Below are positions 8,051 through 13,545 of a stretch of DNA of 13,545 nt, in pieces (the stretch's first letter is position 1; each line of letters starts with the position of its first letter). The notes under the pieces were generated by a model. That model was not told where the DNA came from. It made no database searches and was given only the letters and a program-made list of their open reading frames with translations. Both the position numbers and the translations under genes were made by a program. This DNA comes from a bacterium (lineage in GTDB: Bacteria > Planctomycetota > J058 > JACQDU01), in NCBI GenBank assembly GCA_016200955.1, contig JACQDU010000542.1:1-13545 (forward strand), given 5' to 3'.

Positions 8051-10086
8051 GCGCCTCCGTCCGTGAGCGCACGCACCCGCTCTCCGCGGGTCGACGCGCG
8101 GGAGCGATCGCGCTCGCGGCCGTCCTCCTCCTGCTCGCGGCCGCGGCGCCGGGCGGTCTCCCGTCGCTCGGAGCGTTCGCGCTCGTCCTCCTCGTCTCGG
8201 GCAAGAAGAGAGAGCGGCGGCTCGCCCAGCTCCGCGTGATCGTCGTGCTCGCGGCCGCGATCTTCGAGGCCGCGCTCGCACGGGCCGCGCAGGCCGAGGA
8301 GGGCGGGCTCGTCGTGACGCTCTCGAGGGCCCTCGTGCTCGCGGGAGCCCTGGGCCTCCGGCAGACGCGACTCGGAGCGAGCGTCGCCGTCGCGGCTCCG
8401 GTCCTGGGAGCGATCGTCGCCTGCTCGGTGATCTCCGCCGGCGGAGGCGCGCTCGAGCTCGTGCTCGTGCTCGCGGCGATCGCGGCCTCCGCGGCGTCGG
8501 TCGCGCTCGACCGGGACGAGGAGCTCGAGCGGGCCGCGAGAGAGAGCCGCTCGGTCGCCGTGGCGGCTCCCTCTGGAGCCGAGGCTCGTCGCGAGACCTC
8601 GGGGCTCGCGCTCGCGCAGACGGCCGTCGCGGCCGCGATCCTCCTCCTCGTCGTGAGCTTCGGGGGAGAACCGGCCCTTCCGGAAGACGGCCTGGCTCCA
8701 CGCGAGCTCGCCCGCGCTCCCTCCTCGCGCCCGCCGGGAGAGGCGAGGGCCCGCGCGAGCGTCGGCTTCACGCCCGCCGTGCGCTTCGAGGAATCGCAGG
8801 AGCTCGGATCGTCCGAGCCGGTCTACGTGGCGACCGTGCGAGTGACGGGAGCGCGAGGCCTCGGGACCGGCCTCCTCCTGCGAGCCGCGGCGCTCGAGGA
8901 AGTGGACGAGAGCGGCTTCTTCGCGCCGCCCCCGCCCGAGGAAGGCAAGGAGAGGACGACCTTCCCTCGCCGGAAGATCGAGCACCTGGAGGAGCCCGTG
9001 GCGGTCCGCCTCGATGTGAGCCTCGAGCGGGCGAGCGATAGCTTTCTCCTCGCGAGAGGGACGCCCGCGAGCCTCGAGGGCGCGAGCGCCTCGCGCGACT
9101 CGGCCGGGAACCTCGTGCTCGCGCGCGCCGCGCGGGGCCGGCTCGACTACGTGCTCCACGCGGAGGAGCCTGCCGAGGCCGGCCTCTCGCTCGGCGAGCG
9201 CCCGGCCTTCGATGCTCCCCACTTGCTCGAGCTTCCGGCGTCGGTGAAGTCCGACGGCGACCTCGCCGACCTCGCGGACCGCCTCGCTCGCGGGAAGGTG
9301 ACGCCTCACGGGATCGCTCGCGCGATCGAGAGACGGCTCGCGGGAGAGTACGAGTACGACCTCGCGAGCTCGCATCGAGCGCGGGGCCTCTCGCGAGCTC
9401 TCAGGACGTTCCTCCTCGAGGGAAGGAGAGGCGCGTGCGGCGAGTTCGCGACGGCCATGGCGGTCCTCCTGCGCCTCGCGGGAGTCCCGTCGCGCGTCGT
9501 GACCGGCTACCGGGTCGAGCCGCGCGACCGGGACGCCCTGGGAGCCTGGCTCGTGCGCTCGTCCGACGCGCACGCGTGGGTCGAGGTCCCGCTCGAGGGA
9601 GCCGGCTTCGTCTCCTACGACCCGACCGCTCCCGCGGCGGAGGAGGCGGAGCGCGCGGTCCGGCCGCCTCGCCGCCAGAGCACCTTCGACGCCGTGCGAG
9701 GGGCGACGAGGGTCCCTCTCTCGCCCGCGCTCCTCGCTCTCACGGTCGTGGGAGTGCTCGCGCTCGGAGCGAGGGCGATCGTGAGCGCGGCGCTCGTCCG
9801 GAGGAGGAGGCTCGAGGGCGCTCCTCGCCCGCTCGAGGCCGCGCCGCGCTTCCGCGACGCACGGGGCTCGCTGTTCTCTCTCCTCGAGCGGAATGGCTGG
9901 AAGCTCGGCGGCTCGTCGACTCCCCTCGAGCACGCGCGCTCGCTCGCCTCGCGGACGGGAGCGACCGAGGCAGACCGCGCGCTCCTGCGGGCCGTCTCTC
10001 TCTACTACGCGATCCGTTTCTCGGGGAAAGAAGCGAGCGAGAGCGTCCTCGACCGCCTCGCGGCCCTCGTGCGCGTCTCGCGCTGA
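8047..10086 (+). CDS. Membrane-anchored transglutaminase (TgpA-like, transglutaminase core plus DUF4129-like tail), probable CTG start
   Basis: I extend the gene to a CTG at 8047-8049 (679 aa). It overlaps the DUF58 TGA as CTGA and lies 6 nt after GAGG (8037-8040). No ATG, GTG or TTG occurs in frame until GTG 8236, yet codons 8047-8235 use the genome's bias and encode two hydrophobic helices expected of this family. Numbering from CTG, about five or six membrane segments fill ~18-145 and ~195-215. A periplasmic region follows, with a transglutaminase core whose triad is Cys464 (RRGACGEFATAM), His509 (DAHAWVEV) and Asp525 (SYDPTAP). A further membrane helix lies at ~559-586, and the C-terminal helical domain (ERNGWKLGGSSTPLEHARSL, then LYYAIRFSG) resembles DUF4129. 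TgpA-type proteins are cell-envelope enzymes thought to act on proteins; the substrate here is unknown. It is cotranscribed with the DUF58 gene. Confidence 0.87.
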   Translation: MSASVRERTHPLSAGRRAGAIALAAVLLLLAAAAPGGLPSLGAFALVLLVSGKKRERRLAQLRVIVVLAAAIFEAALARAAQAEEGGLVVTLSRALVLAGALGLRQTRLGASVAVAAPVLGAIVACSVISAGGGALELVLVLAAIAASAASVALDRDEELERAARESRSVAVAAPSGAEARRETSGLALAQTAVAAAILLLVVSFGGEPALPEDGLAPRELARAPSSRPPGEARARASVGFTPAVRFEESQELGSSEPVYVATVRVTGARGLGTGLLLRAAALEEVDESGFFAPPPPEEGKERTTFPRRKIEHLEEPVAVRLDVSLERASDSFLLARGTPASLEGASASRDSAGNLVLARAARGRLDYVLHAEEPAEAGLSLGERPAFDAPHLLELPASVKSDGDLADLADRLARGKVTPHGIARAIERRLAGEYEYDLASSHRARGLSRALRTFLLEGRRGACGEFATAMAVLLRLAGVPSRVVTGYRVEPRDRDALGAWLVRSSDAHAWVEVPLEGAGFVSYDPTAPAAEEAERAVRPPRRQSTFDAVRGATRVPLSPALLALTVVGVLALGARAIVSAALVRRRRLEGAPRPLEAAPRFRDARGSLFSLLERNGWKLGGSSTPLEHARSLASRTGATEADRALLRAVSLYYAIRFSGKEASESVLDRLAALVRVSR

Positions 10087-10105
10087 GCCGGCGGCGGGTT
10101 CATCG

Positions 10106-10111
10106 TAAGAT
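10106..10111 (+). promoter_or_regulatory. -10 element of uvrB, leaderless geometry
   Basis: TAAGAT lies exactly 6 nt before the uvrB ATG at 10118. No Shine-Dalgarno sequence is present between the preceding stop codon (10086) and the ATG. The -35 region is GC-rich and unconvincing. The identical hexamer-to-start spacing seen at 6822 and 6899 supports it as a leaderless promoter. Confidence 0.4.
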
Positions 10112-10117
10112 CGGATC

Positions 10118-10756
10118 ATGGCGCGCAAGCGGTCGAAGCCTTGGTCCAAGAAGAAGACCTACGAGGTCCCCGAGGCGGAGACGCAGGCGCTCAAGCCGCC
10201 CGCCGAGCTCAAGCTCCACTCCGACTGGAAGCCCGCGGGCGACCAGCCCAGGGCGATCGAGCGGCTCGTCGAGGAGATCGAGTCGGGCGCGGACGCCGTG
10301 ACTCTCCAGGGAGTCACGGGCTCGGGGAAGACGTTCACGATCGCGAGCGCGATCGCTCGCGTGCAGAAGCCGACTCTCATCATGGCTCACAACAAGACGC
10401 TCGCGACGCAGCTCTTCCCGCGCGACCCGGAACCTCCTCACGCGGCGCGACGTCGTGATCGTCGCGAGCGTCTCGTGCATCTACGGCCTCGGCTCGCCCG
10501 AGTCTTACCTGAACATGAAGGTCGGCCTGGCGCGCGGCCAGAGAGTCCCGCGAGACGAGATCCTGCGAGCGCTCGCGCAGATCCAGTACAAGAGGAACGA
10601 CGTCGACTTCCGTCGCGGGACGTTCCGAGCGCGAGGAGACGTCCTCGACGTGATCCCCGCGCACGAGGAGGCGCGCGCTCTCAGGATCGAGCTGTTCGGG
10701 GACGAGATCGACCGGATCTCGGCGATCGATCCCCTCACGGGAGAGGTCCTGGGTGA
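10118..10756 (+). CDS. uvrB: UvrB N-terminal fragment with out-of-frame tail
   Basis: This is the reading frame from the uvrB start codon as literally encoded. Residues 1-100 are authentic UvrB domain 1a: GDQPRAIERLVEEI, the Walker A motif, then KPTLIMAHNKTLATQLF. After ~10418 the frame is wrong: the next ~112 residues are an arginine/proline-rich missense stretch (PRDPEPPHAARRRDRRER onward) with no family resemblance, ending at 10756. It would be listed as a 212-aa protein by simple gene calling, but only the first half is meaningful. See the full uvrB entry for the reconstruction. Confidence 0.5.
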   Translation: MARKRSKPWSKKKTYEVPEAETQALKPPAELKLHSDWKPAGDQPRAIERLVEEIESGADAVTLQGVTGSGKTFTIASAIARVQKPTLIMAHNKTLATQLFPRDPEPPHAARRRDRRERLVHLRPRLARVLPEHEGRPGARPESPARRDPASARADPVQEERRRLPSRDVPSARRRPRRDPRARGGARSQDRAVRGRDRPDLGDRSPHGRGPG

Positions 10757-12044
10757 GCTCGACCGCGTGGACATCTATCCCAAGAGCCACTACGTCACGC
10801 CGCGAGACCTCCTCGAGCGAGCTCTCGTGACGATCTCGGAGGAGCTCGACGACCGCCTCCGAGAGATCCGGAACGCGAACAAGCTCGTCGAGGCGCAGAG
10901 GCTCGAGCAGCGGTGCCGCTACGACCTCGAGCTCCTCCGCGAGGTCGGGGTGTGCTCGGGGATCGAGAACTACTCGCGGCACCTGAGAGCGGGCGTGCCG
11001 GGCGAGCCGCCGCCGACTCTCCTGGATTACTTCCCCGACGACTCTCTCATCATCCTCGACGAGTCGCACCAGACCGTCCCGCAGCTGAACGGCATGTATC
11101 GCGGCGACCGGTCGCGGAAGGAGACCCTCGTCGAATACGGCTTCCGCCTTCCGTCGGCGCTCGACAACCGCCCGCTCCGTTTCGACGAGTTCGAGTCCTA
11201 CAAGCGTCCGATCGTCTTCGTCTCGGCGACTCCAGCGGCTTACGAGAGGCAGCGGTCGGTCGACCGGATCGTCCAGCAGGTCGTGCGGCCGACGGGCCTC
11301 ATGGACCCCGAGATCGAGGTGAGGCCGACGCGCGACCAGGTCCACGACTTGAAGGCCGAGGTCGAGAAGCGCGCGGCGAGGAACGAGCGCGTCCTCGTGA
11401 CGACGCTCACGAAGCGCATGGCCGAGGACCTCTGCGAGTACTACCTGGACGCCGGAGTCCGCTGCAAGTACATGCACTCGGACATCGACACGATCGAGCG
11501 AGCCGACATCATCAGGGCCCTCAGGGAGGGCCAGTTCGACTGCCTCGTCGGGATCAACCTCCTGCGCGAGGGCCTCGACCTCCCCGAGGTCACGCTCGTG
11601 GGCGTGCTCGACGCGGACAAGGAGGGCTTCCTACGGAACGAGACCGCGCTCATCCAGACGTGCGGCCGCGCGGCGCGGAACGTGAACGGCCGCGTGATCT
11701 TCTACGCCGACACGATCACGAAGAGCATCCAGGCCGCCCTCGACGAGACGAAGCGCCGCCGGGCGATCCAGAAGGATTACAACGAGAAGCACGGCATCAC
11801 CCCTCGCACGATCGAGAAGCGCTTGAAGGACGGGCTCTCGGAGATCTTCGAGAAGGACTACGTGGACCTCGAGGAGGTCTCGAAGCGAGAGAAGGCGTCG
11901 CGCGAGATGTCGAACGACCTCGAGGCTCACGTGGAGGAGCTGCGGCGCCAGATGGCCCGCGCGGCGGAGCGGCTCGAGTTCGAGCGCGCGGCGGAGCTTC
12001 GGGATAAGATCCGTGAGCTCGAGGACGGCGCGATCGGTCTCTAG
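10455..12044 (+). CDS. uvrB: UvrB C-terminal fragment (domains 2, 3, 4 and UVR motif) in the shifted frame
   Basis: This frame carries the bulk of UvrB. ASVSCIYGLGSPESYLNMK is followed by the UvrA-interaction region, PGEPPPTLLDYF and the DEAD-like ILDESH (~11055). MYRGDRSRKETLVEYGFRLP, the SATPA motif (~11224), RVLVTTLTKRMAEDL, VGINLLREGLDLPEV and helicase motif VI QTCGRAARNVNG (~11659) come next, and a C-terminal UVR domain (MARAAERLEFERAAELRDKI) for UvrC contact ends the protein. All conserved motifs are intact and codon use is normal, arguing against old decay. A GTG at 10455 could start translation, but the product would lack the Walker A motif and could not bind ATP properly. It ends 27 nt before the tRNA gene. 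Confidence 0.65.
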   Translation: MIVASVSCIYGLGSPESYLNMKVGLARGQRVPRDEILRALAQIQYKRNDVDFRRGTFRARGDVLDVIPAHEEARALRIELFGDEIDRISAIDPLTGEVLGELDRVDIYPKSHYVTPRDLLERALVTISEELDDRLREIRNANKLVEAQRLEQRCRYDLELLREVGVCSGIENYSRHLRAGVPGEPPPTLLDYFPDDSLIILDESHQTVPQLNGMYRGDRSRKETLVEYGFRLPSALDNRPLRFDEFESYKRPIVFVSATPAAYERQRSVDRIVQQVVRPTGLMDPEIEVRPTRDQVHDLKAEVEKRAARNERVLVTTLTKRMAEDLCEYYLDAGVRCKYMHSDIDTIERADIIRALREGQFDCLVGINLLREGLDLPEVTLVGVLDADKEGFLRNETALIQTCGRAARNVNGRVIFYADTITKSIQAALDETKRRRAIQKDYNEKHGITPRTIEKRLKDGLSEIFEKDYVDLEEVSKREKASREMSNDLEAHVEELRRQMARAAERLEFERAAELRDKIRELEDGAIGL

Positions 12045-12071
12045 CGTCTCTCGTCGAGCAAGAGCAGCAGA

Positions 12072-12143
12072 GCACCCGTCTTCTAATGGATAGGATATGG
12101 GGCTTCGAACCCCAGAGTGCAGGTTCGAATCCTGCCGGGTGCA
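12072..12143 (+). tRNA. tRNA-Arg, anticodon UCG
   Basis: The 72-nt sequence folds as a cloverleaf. The acceptor stem GCACCCG/CGGGTGC has 7 perfect pairs. The anticodon stem TGGGG/CCCCA (12098-12102 with 12110-12114) has 5 pairs, and its loop CTTCGAA gives anticodon TCG at 12105-12107. The T arm GCAGG/CCTGC has loop TTCGAAT, and the variable loop is 4 nt. The D stem is weak: one U-U mismatch at position 10-25 and one G-U pair, leaving two Watson-Crick pairs; the D loop keeps GG and an A at position 20, an arginine-identity base. The discriminator is A and CCA is not encoded. It decodes CGA (and perhaps other CGN) codons. It lies 27 nt after uvrB and may share its transcript; I see no convincing promoter of its own. 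Confidence 0.93.
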
Positions 12144-12269
12144 TCGGCTTCAAGGTCCGACCGATCCGCGAGCCCCGTCGAATGGCTGCTCCCGCGTTCC
12201 GCTCACGGGGTCGAGCTGCGCGCCGGGCGATCTTCAAGGAGGCAGGCCTGAGGCCGGAGGGGACACGTC

Positions 12270-12593
12270 GTGTCGCGCGAATCGGACAAGGTGCGTCGAG
12301 CCTTCGAGATGACCCTCGTGAACGGCTCCATCGACTGCTGGGTGGACCGTCAGGCGCGGGGCGGCCGCAAGCAGTTCCGCTGCAACTACGACCGTGGCCG
12401 CGGGCTCTTCCGCGTTCCGGAGCAGACGCAGATCGTTCCCGGCGACCTGTTCATCCTCCCCGATGGCTCCGCCTTCCGGGTGGGAATGGTCCAGGCGGTC
12501 TTGATCGACGCCACCGTCTGCTACTGGGAGGTCACGCCCACCGAGCCGCTCGATGCGAGCGTCGTCTCGGGCTTCCCCGGCGGCGGGCTCTAG
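12270..12593 (+). CDS. Unknown 107-aa protein, probably a small beta-rich domain
   Basis: Not recognised. It starts at GTG 12270, preceded by a good ribosome site (GGAGG, then GGACACGTC before GTG), unlike the leaderless genes to the left. A short N-terminal helix (RESDKVRRAFEMTL) is followed by alternating hydrophobic and charged strands (GSIDCWVDRQ, QFRCNYDRGRGLFRV, FILPDGSAFRVGMVQAVLID, TVCYWEVTPTEP), suggesting a small beta-barrel or SH3-like fold. It has three cysteines, no signal peptide and no membrane segment. The length and strand pattern resemble small phage structural or adaptor proteins, but nothing specific supports that. It ends in a TAG at the edge of a hairpin shared with the convergent zinc-finger gene. 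The 126 nt between the tRNA and this gene contain no other gene I can support. Confidence 0.7.
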   Translation: MSRESDKVRRAFEMTLVNGSIDCWVDRQARGGRKQFRCNYDRGRGLFRVPEQTQIVPGDLFILPDGSAFRVGMVQAVLIDATVCYWEVTPTEPLDASVVSGFPGGGL

Positions 12594-12614
12594 CTGCCTG
12601 TTCGTTCGGCAGCT
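12592..12614. terminator. Bidirectional hairpin between two convergent small genes
   Basis: A perfect 7-bp inverted repeat AGCTGCC (12592-12598) and GGCAGCT (12608-12614) with a 9-nt loop fills the 23-nt gap between the stop of the 107-aa gene (12593, plus) and that of the 63-aa gene (12617, minus). Its position makes a two-way terminator the natural reading. There is no good T-run on either side, so termination efficiency is uncertain. Confidence 0.55.
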
Positions 12615-12616
12615 TG

Positions 12617-12808
12617 CTAACCGCTGCGCTCCTCGCACACCGCGCAGCGGTCGACGGCGTCGGTGTAGTTCGGTCGATTGCCCTGGAAGCACGACGTGCA
12701 ATAGGGCTCGCCGCACTCGCCGCACGACTTGCCGTCATCGCGCGTCGGGATGTTCTTTCCGCAGCGGTAGCACGGGATGTTCAGCTCGTCGTCGCTCCCG
12801 TATCCCAT
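12617..12808 (-). CDS. 63-aa zinc-binding protein with four CxxC pairs in FYVE-finger spacing
   Basis: The start is clear: GAGGAGG is followed by 6 nt and then ATG at 12808-12806. The 63-aa protein has eight cysteines in four CxxC pairs: C13/C16, C29/C32, C37/C40 and C55/C58. The spacing C-x2-C-x12-C-x2-C-x4-C-x2-C-x14-C-x2-C is that of cross-brace two-zinc fingers. The first three pairs match the classical FYVE spacing, although the R(R/K)HHCR lipid-binding motif is absent (the window has DDGKSCGEC). A polar acidic N-terminus (GYGSDDELN) precedes the finger and almost nothing follows it. It has no membrane segment. Two zinc ions are expected; a protein-protein or nucleic-acid adaptor role is guesswork. 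It is convergent with the 107-aa gene, and the hairpin lies between them. Confidence 0.75.
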   Translation of the reverse strand: MGYGSDDELNIPCYRCGKNIPTRDDGKSCGECGEPYCTSCFQGNRPNYTDAVDRCAVCEERSG

Positions 12809-13086
12809 CGCACGCCTCCTCTTGCCGTGAGCATGTCGCCCTCTCGAAAGCCGAAGGCTCGATCCGGTGAGTCCACCACGCAACATCCGTCGAAGCCGCG
12901 GGCAGTCCGGGCCGGATCGCATGTGGTGAGGACGCCACCAGGATTCGACATCGGAGGCCCGTATGCTCGTGAAATCTTCGCCCAGCCTCGGGGCTTCGAA
13001 CCGAGTGAGGCGGCGAGTCGGGCAGTCCGGGGTCGGTCGGCTCGCGGAAGAAGGCGCTCGCCGTCCCGTCCTCCCGTGCGGCTCCT
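12809..13086. other. 278-nt gap upstream of the zinc-finger gene: repeats, no supported gene
   Basis: I see no credible gene here. The stretch holds two copies of the 13-mer CGGGCAGTCCGGG (12899-12911 and 13019-13031, exactly 120 nt apart). It also holds a segment (12990-13010) that duplicates part of the tRNA-Arg anticodon and variable region, and a hairpin around it (CTCGG, loop, CCGAG). Promoter elements for the zinc-finger gene would lie here on the minus strand, but none matches convincingly. Confidence 0.4.
12899..13031. repeat. Pair of 13-nt direct repeats, 120 nt apart
   Basis: CGGGCAGTCCGGG occurs at 12899-12911 and again at 13019-13031; flanking bases differ. Both lie upstream of the minus-strand zinc-finger gene (start 12808), about 90 and 210 nt from it. 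They could be regulator sites or remnants of a duplication. The period of exactly 120 nt is noted but may be chance. Confidence 0.4.
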
Positions 13087-13545
13087 TCAGCCGGCGTGCG
13101 AGAAGTAGCCGCGGACGCGTGCCTGGATCCGGTCGGCAGCGCTCGAAACGACGGGCACGAGCAGGAACACTCCGACGTGCAAGAGCCACAGCAGATCGAC
13201 CCGACGCCCGTCCCTCACCACGGCGCCTCCCCCCGCGCCGACCGGCGTCCGGTGGTGAAGGATGCTCACATGGAGCCAGATGTAGGCCGGGCACGCGAGG
13301 ACGGAGCCCAGCGCCGCCGTGAGCAGCATCTGCCGGCCGAGCCTGACGCCACGGAGCCGTTCCGCGGTGAGAAGACCGAGCCCGATCACGAGCGGCATGA
13401 TCATGGGCACGTAGAGGTCGCCGAGGATAAGGCCGGGATCTTCCACGCACTCGCGCAAGCACTCGCCGAGCAGCCGGAGAGCCGTCGTGTAAGAGGGGCT
13501 TCTCCAGACACACGCGGCGAATGTCGTGTTCAACCAGGCCGCCGT
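13087..13545 (-). CDS. Unknown membrane protein, 5' end probably outside window
   Basis: The frame is open from the right edge to the TGA at 13087. A TTG at 13533 could start it, but the frame continues to the edge without a stop (TAAW before the TTG), so I treat it as partial. The visible ~150 residues contain an amphipathic region with several cysteines (FAACVWRSP, GECLRECVEDPG) and three hydrophobic segments: YVPMIMPLVIGLGLLTAE, MLLTAALGSVLACPAYIWL and LLWLLHVGVFLLVPVVS. A histidine-rich loop (SILHHRTP) and a glycine-rich loop lie between them, and a basic tail (RIQARVRGYFSHAG) ends the protein. I do not recognise the family. The hydrophobic pattern on this strand, against an arginine-rich nonsense translation on the other, supports it as the real gene. 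Confidence 0.6.
   Translation of the reverse strand, partial: TAAWLNTTFAACVWRSPSYTTALRLLGECLRECVEDPGLILGDLYVPMIMPLVIGLGLLTAERLRGVRLGRQMLLTAALGSVLACPAYIWLHVSILHHRTPVGAGGGAVVRDGRRVDLLWLLHVGVFLLVPVVSSAADRIQARVRGYFSHAG

Larger units (their letters stand above)
10118..12044 (+). pseudogene. uvrB: uvrB, excinuclease ABC subunit B: frame-broken with an internal deletion (or assembly error)
   Basis: The gene begins in one frame at ATG 10118 (MARKRSKPWSKKK; helicase motif I GVTGSGKT at residues 65-72) and matches UvrB up to NKTLATQLF at ~10417. UvrB similarity resumes in another frame at ~10419 (RATRNLLTRRDVVIVASVS) and runs to the normal C-terminus. Compared with E. coli UvrB as I recall it, ~50 residues between these points are absent. 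They hold the YYDYYQPEAYVP beta-hairpin that inserts between DNA strands at damage. About 149 nt would be lost, which also explains the frame change; restoring it gives ~690 aa, normal for UvrB. UvrB receives damaged DNA from UvrA and recruits UvrC in nucleotide excision repair. The remainder shows no decay, so the lesion is recent or artefactual. As written, neither frame encodes a working UvrB. Confidence 0.85.

Noticed and set aside
5924..8701. Long minus-strand frame opposite the DUF58 and transglutaminase genes
   Set aside because: Arginine-rich missense translation; the opposite strand has intact DUF58 motifs and a transglutaminase catalytic triad.
10410..10460. Programmed ribosomal frameshift in uvrB
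   Set aside because: A frameshift alone would not restore the ~50 missing conserved residues, and no slippery heptamer is seen at the junction; a deletion or assembly error fits better.
12173..12210. Inverted repeat CCCCGT/ACGGGG after the tRNA as a terminator
   Set aside because: The stem is only 6 bp with a loop of ~26 nt and no T-run; not distinguishable from chance at this GC content.
12963..13322. 119-codon plus-strand frame with GGAGG 5 nt before its ATG
   Set aside because: The start signal is good, but the product is arginine/serine-rich and overlaps antisense the membrane protein at 13087-13545, whose hydrophobic pattern is more convincing. Kept only as a remote possibility.
1..13545. 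CRISPR array, insertion sequence, toxin-antitoxin pair or phage module
   Set aside because: No regularly spaced repeats, transposase or integrase motifs, or recognisable toxin or phage proteins were found on either strand.

Overview
The window is a very GC-rich bacterial chromosome segment. Leucine is written almost always as CTC and glutamate as GAG. The content is a receptor-type Ser/Thr protein kinase with a long TPR region, a lipase-maturation-factor homologue, a DUF58/transglutaminase pair, uvrB and a tRNA. This suggests a Planctomycetota-like or similar deep-branching high-GC bacterium. No marker fixes the phylum, so the taxonomy is inference.

Layout. (1) 3-2900 (+): the C-terminal end of a membrane Ser/Thr kinase with a TPR-rich sensor region; its catalytic domain lies upstream of the window. 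(2) 6822-2909 (-): a run of four same-strand genes. In transcription order they are a YycJ/WalJ-type metallo-beta-lactamase-fold nuclease, a ~98-aa protein of unknown function, an unrecognised multi-pass membrane protein and a lipase maturation factor (LMF1) family membrane protein. The last two are 5 nt apart. (3) 6899-10086 (+): divergent from the nuclease gene, a DUF58 protein followed by a membrane transglutaminase of the TgpA type. The transglutaminase appears to start at a CTG codon that overlaps the DUF58 stop. (4) 10118-12044 (+): uvrB, broken by a frame change at ~10418. About 50 family-conserved residues, including the DNA-clamping beta-hairpin, are missing. (5) 12072-12143 (+): tRNA-Arg(UCG). 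(6) 12270-13545: a small accessory-looking area with an unknown 107-aa gene, a convergent 63-aa protein carrying four CxxC pairs with FYVE-finger spacing, and a partial membrane protein at the right edge.

Points most worth a second look. The uvrB lesion is either an assembly error or a recent pseudogenisation. Three gene starts (nuclease, DUF58, uvrB) share a TAnnnT hexamer placed exactly 6 nt before the start codon and have no Shine-Dalgarno sequence, which implies leaderless mRNAs. The CTG start of the transglutaminase, the FYVE-like mini-protein, and a partial duplication of the tRNA anticodon arm ~0.9 kb downstream of the tRNA also stand out. No CRISPR array, insertion sequence, integrase or transposase is visible. 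I do not see a clear new multi-gene system. The closest candidate is the nuclease / small protein / membrane protein / LMF1 cluster.
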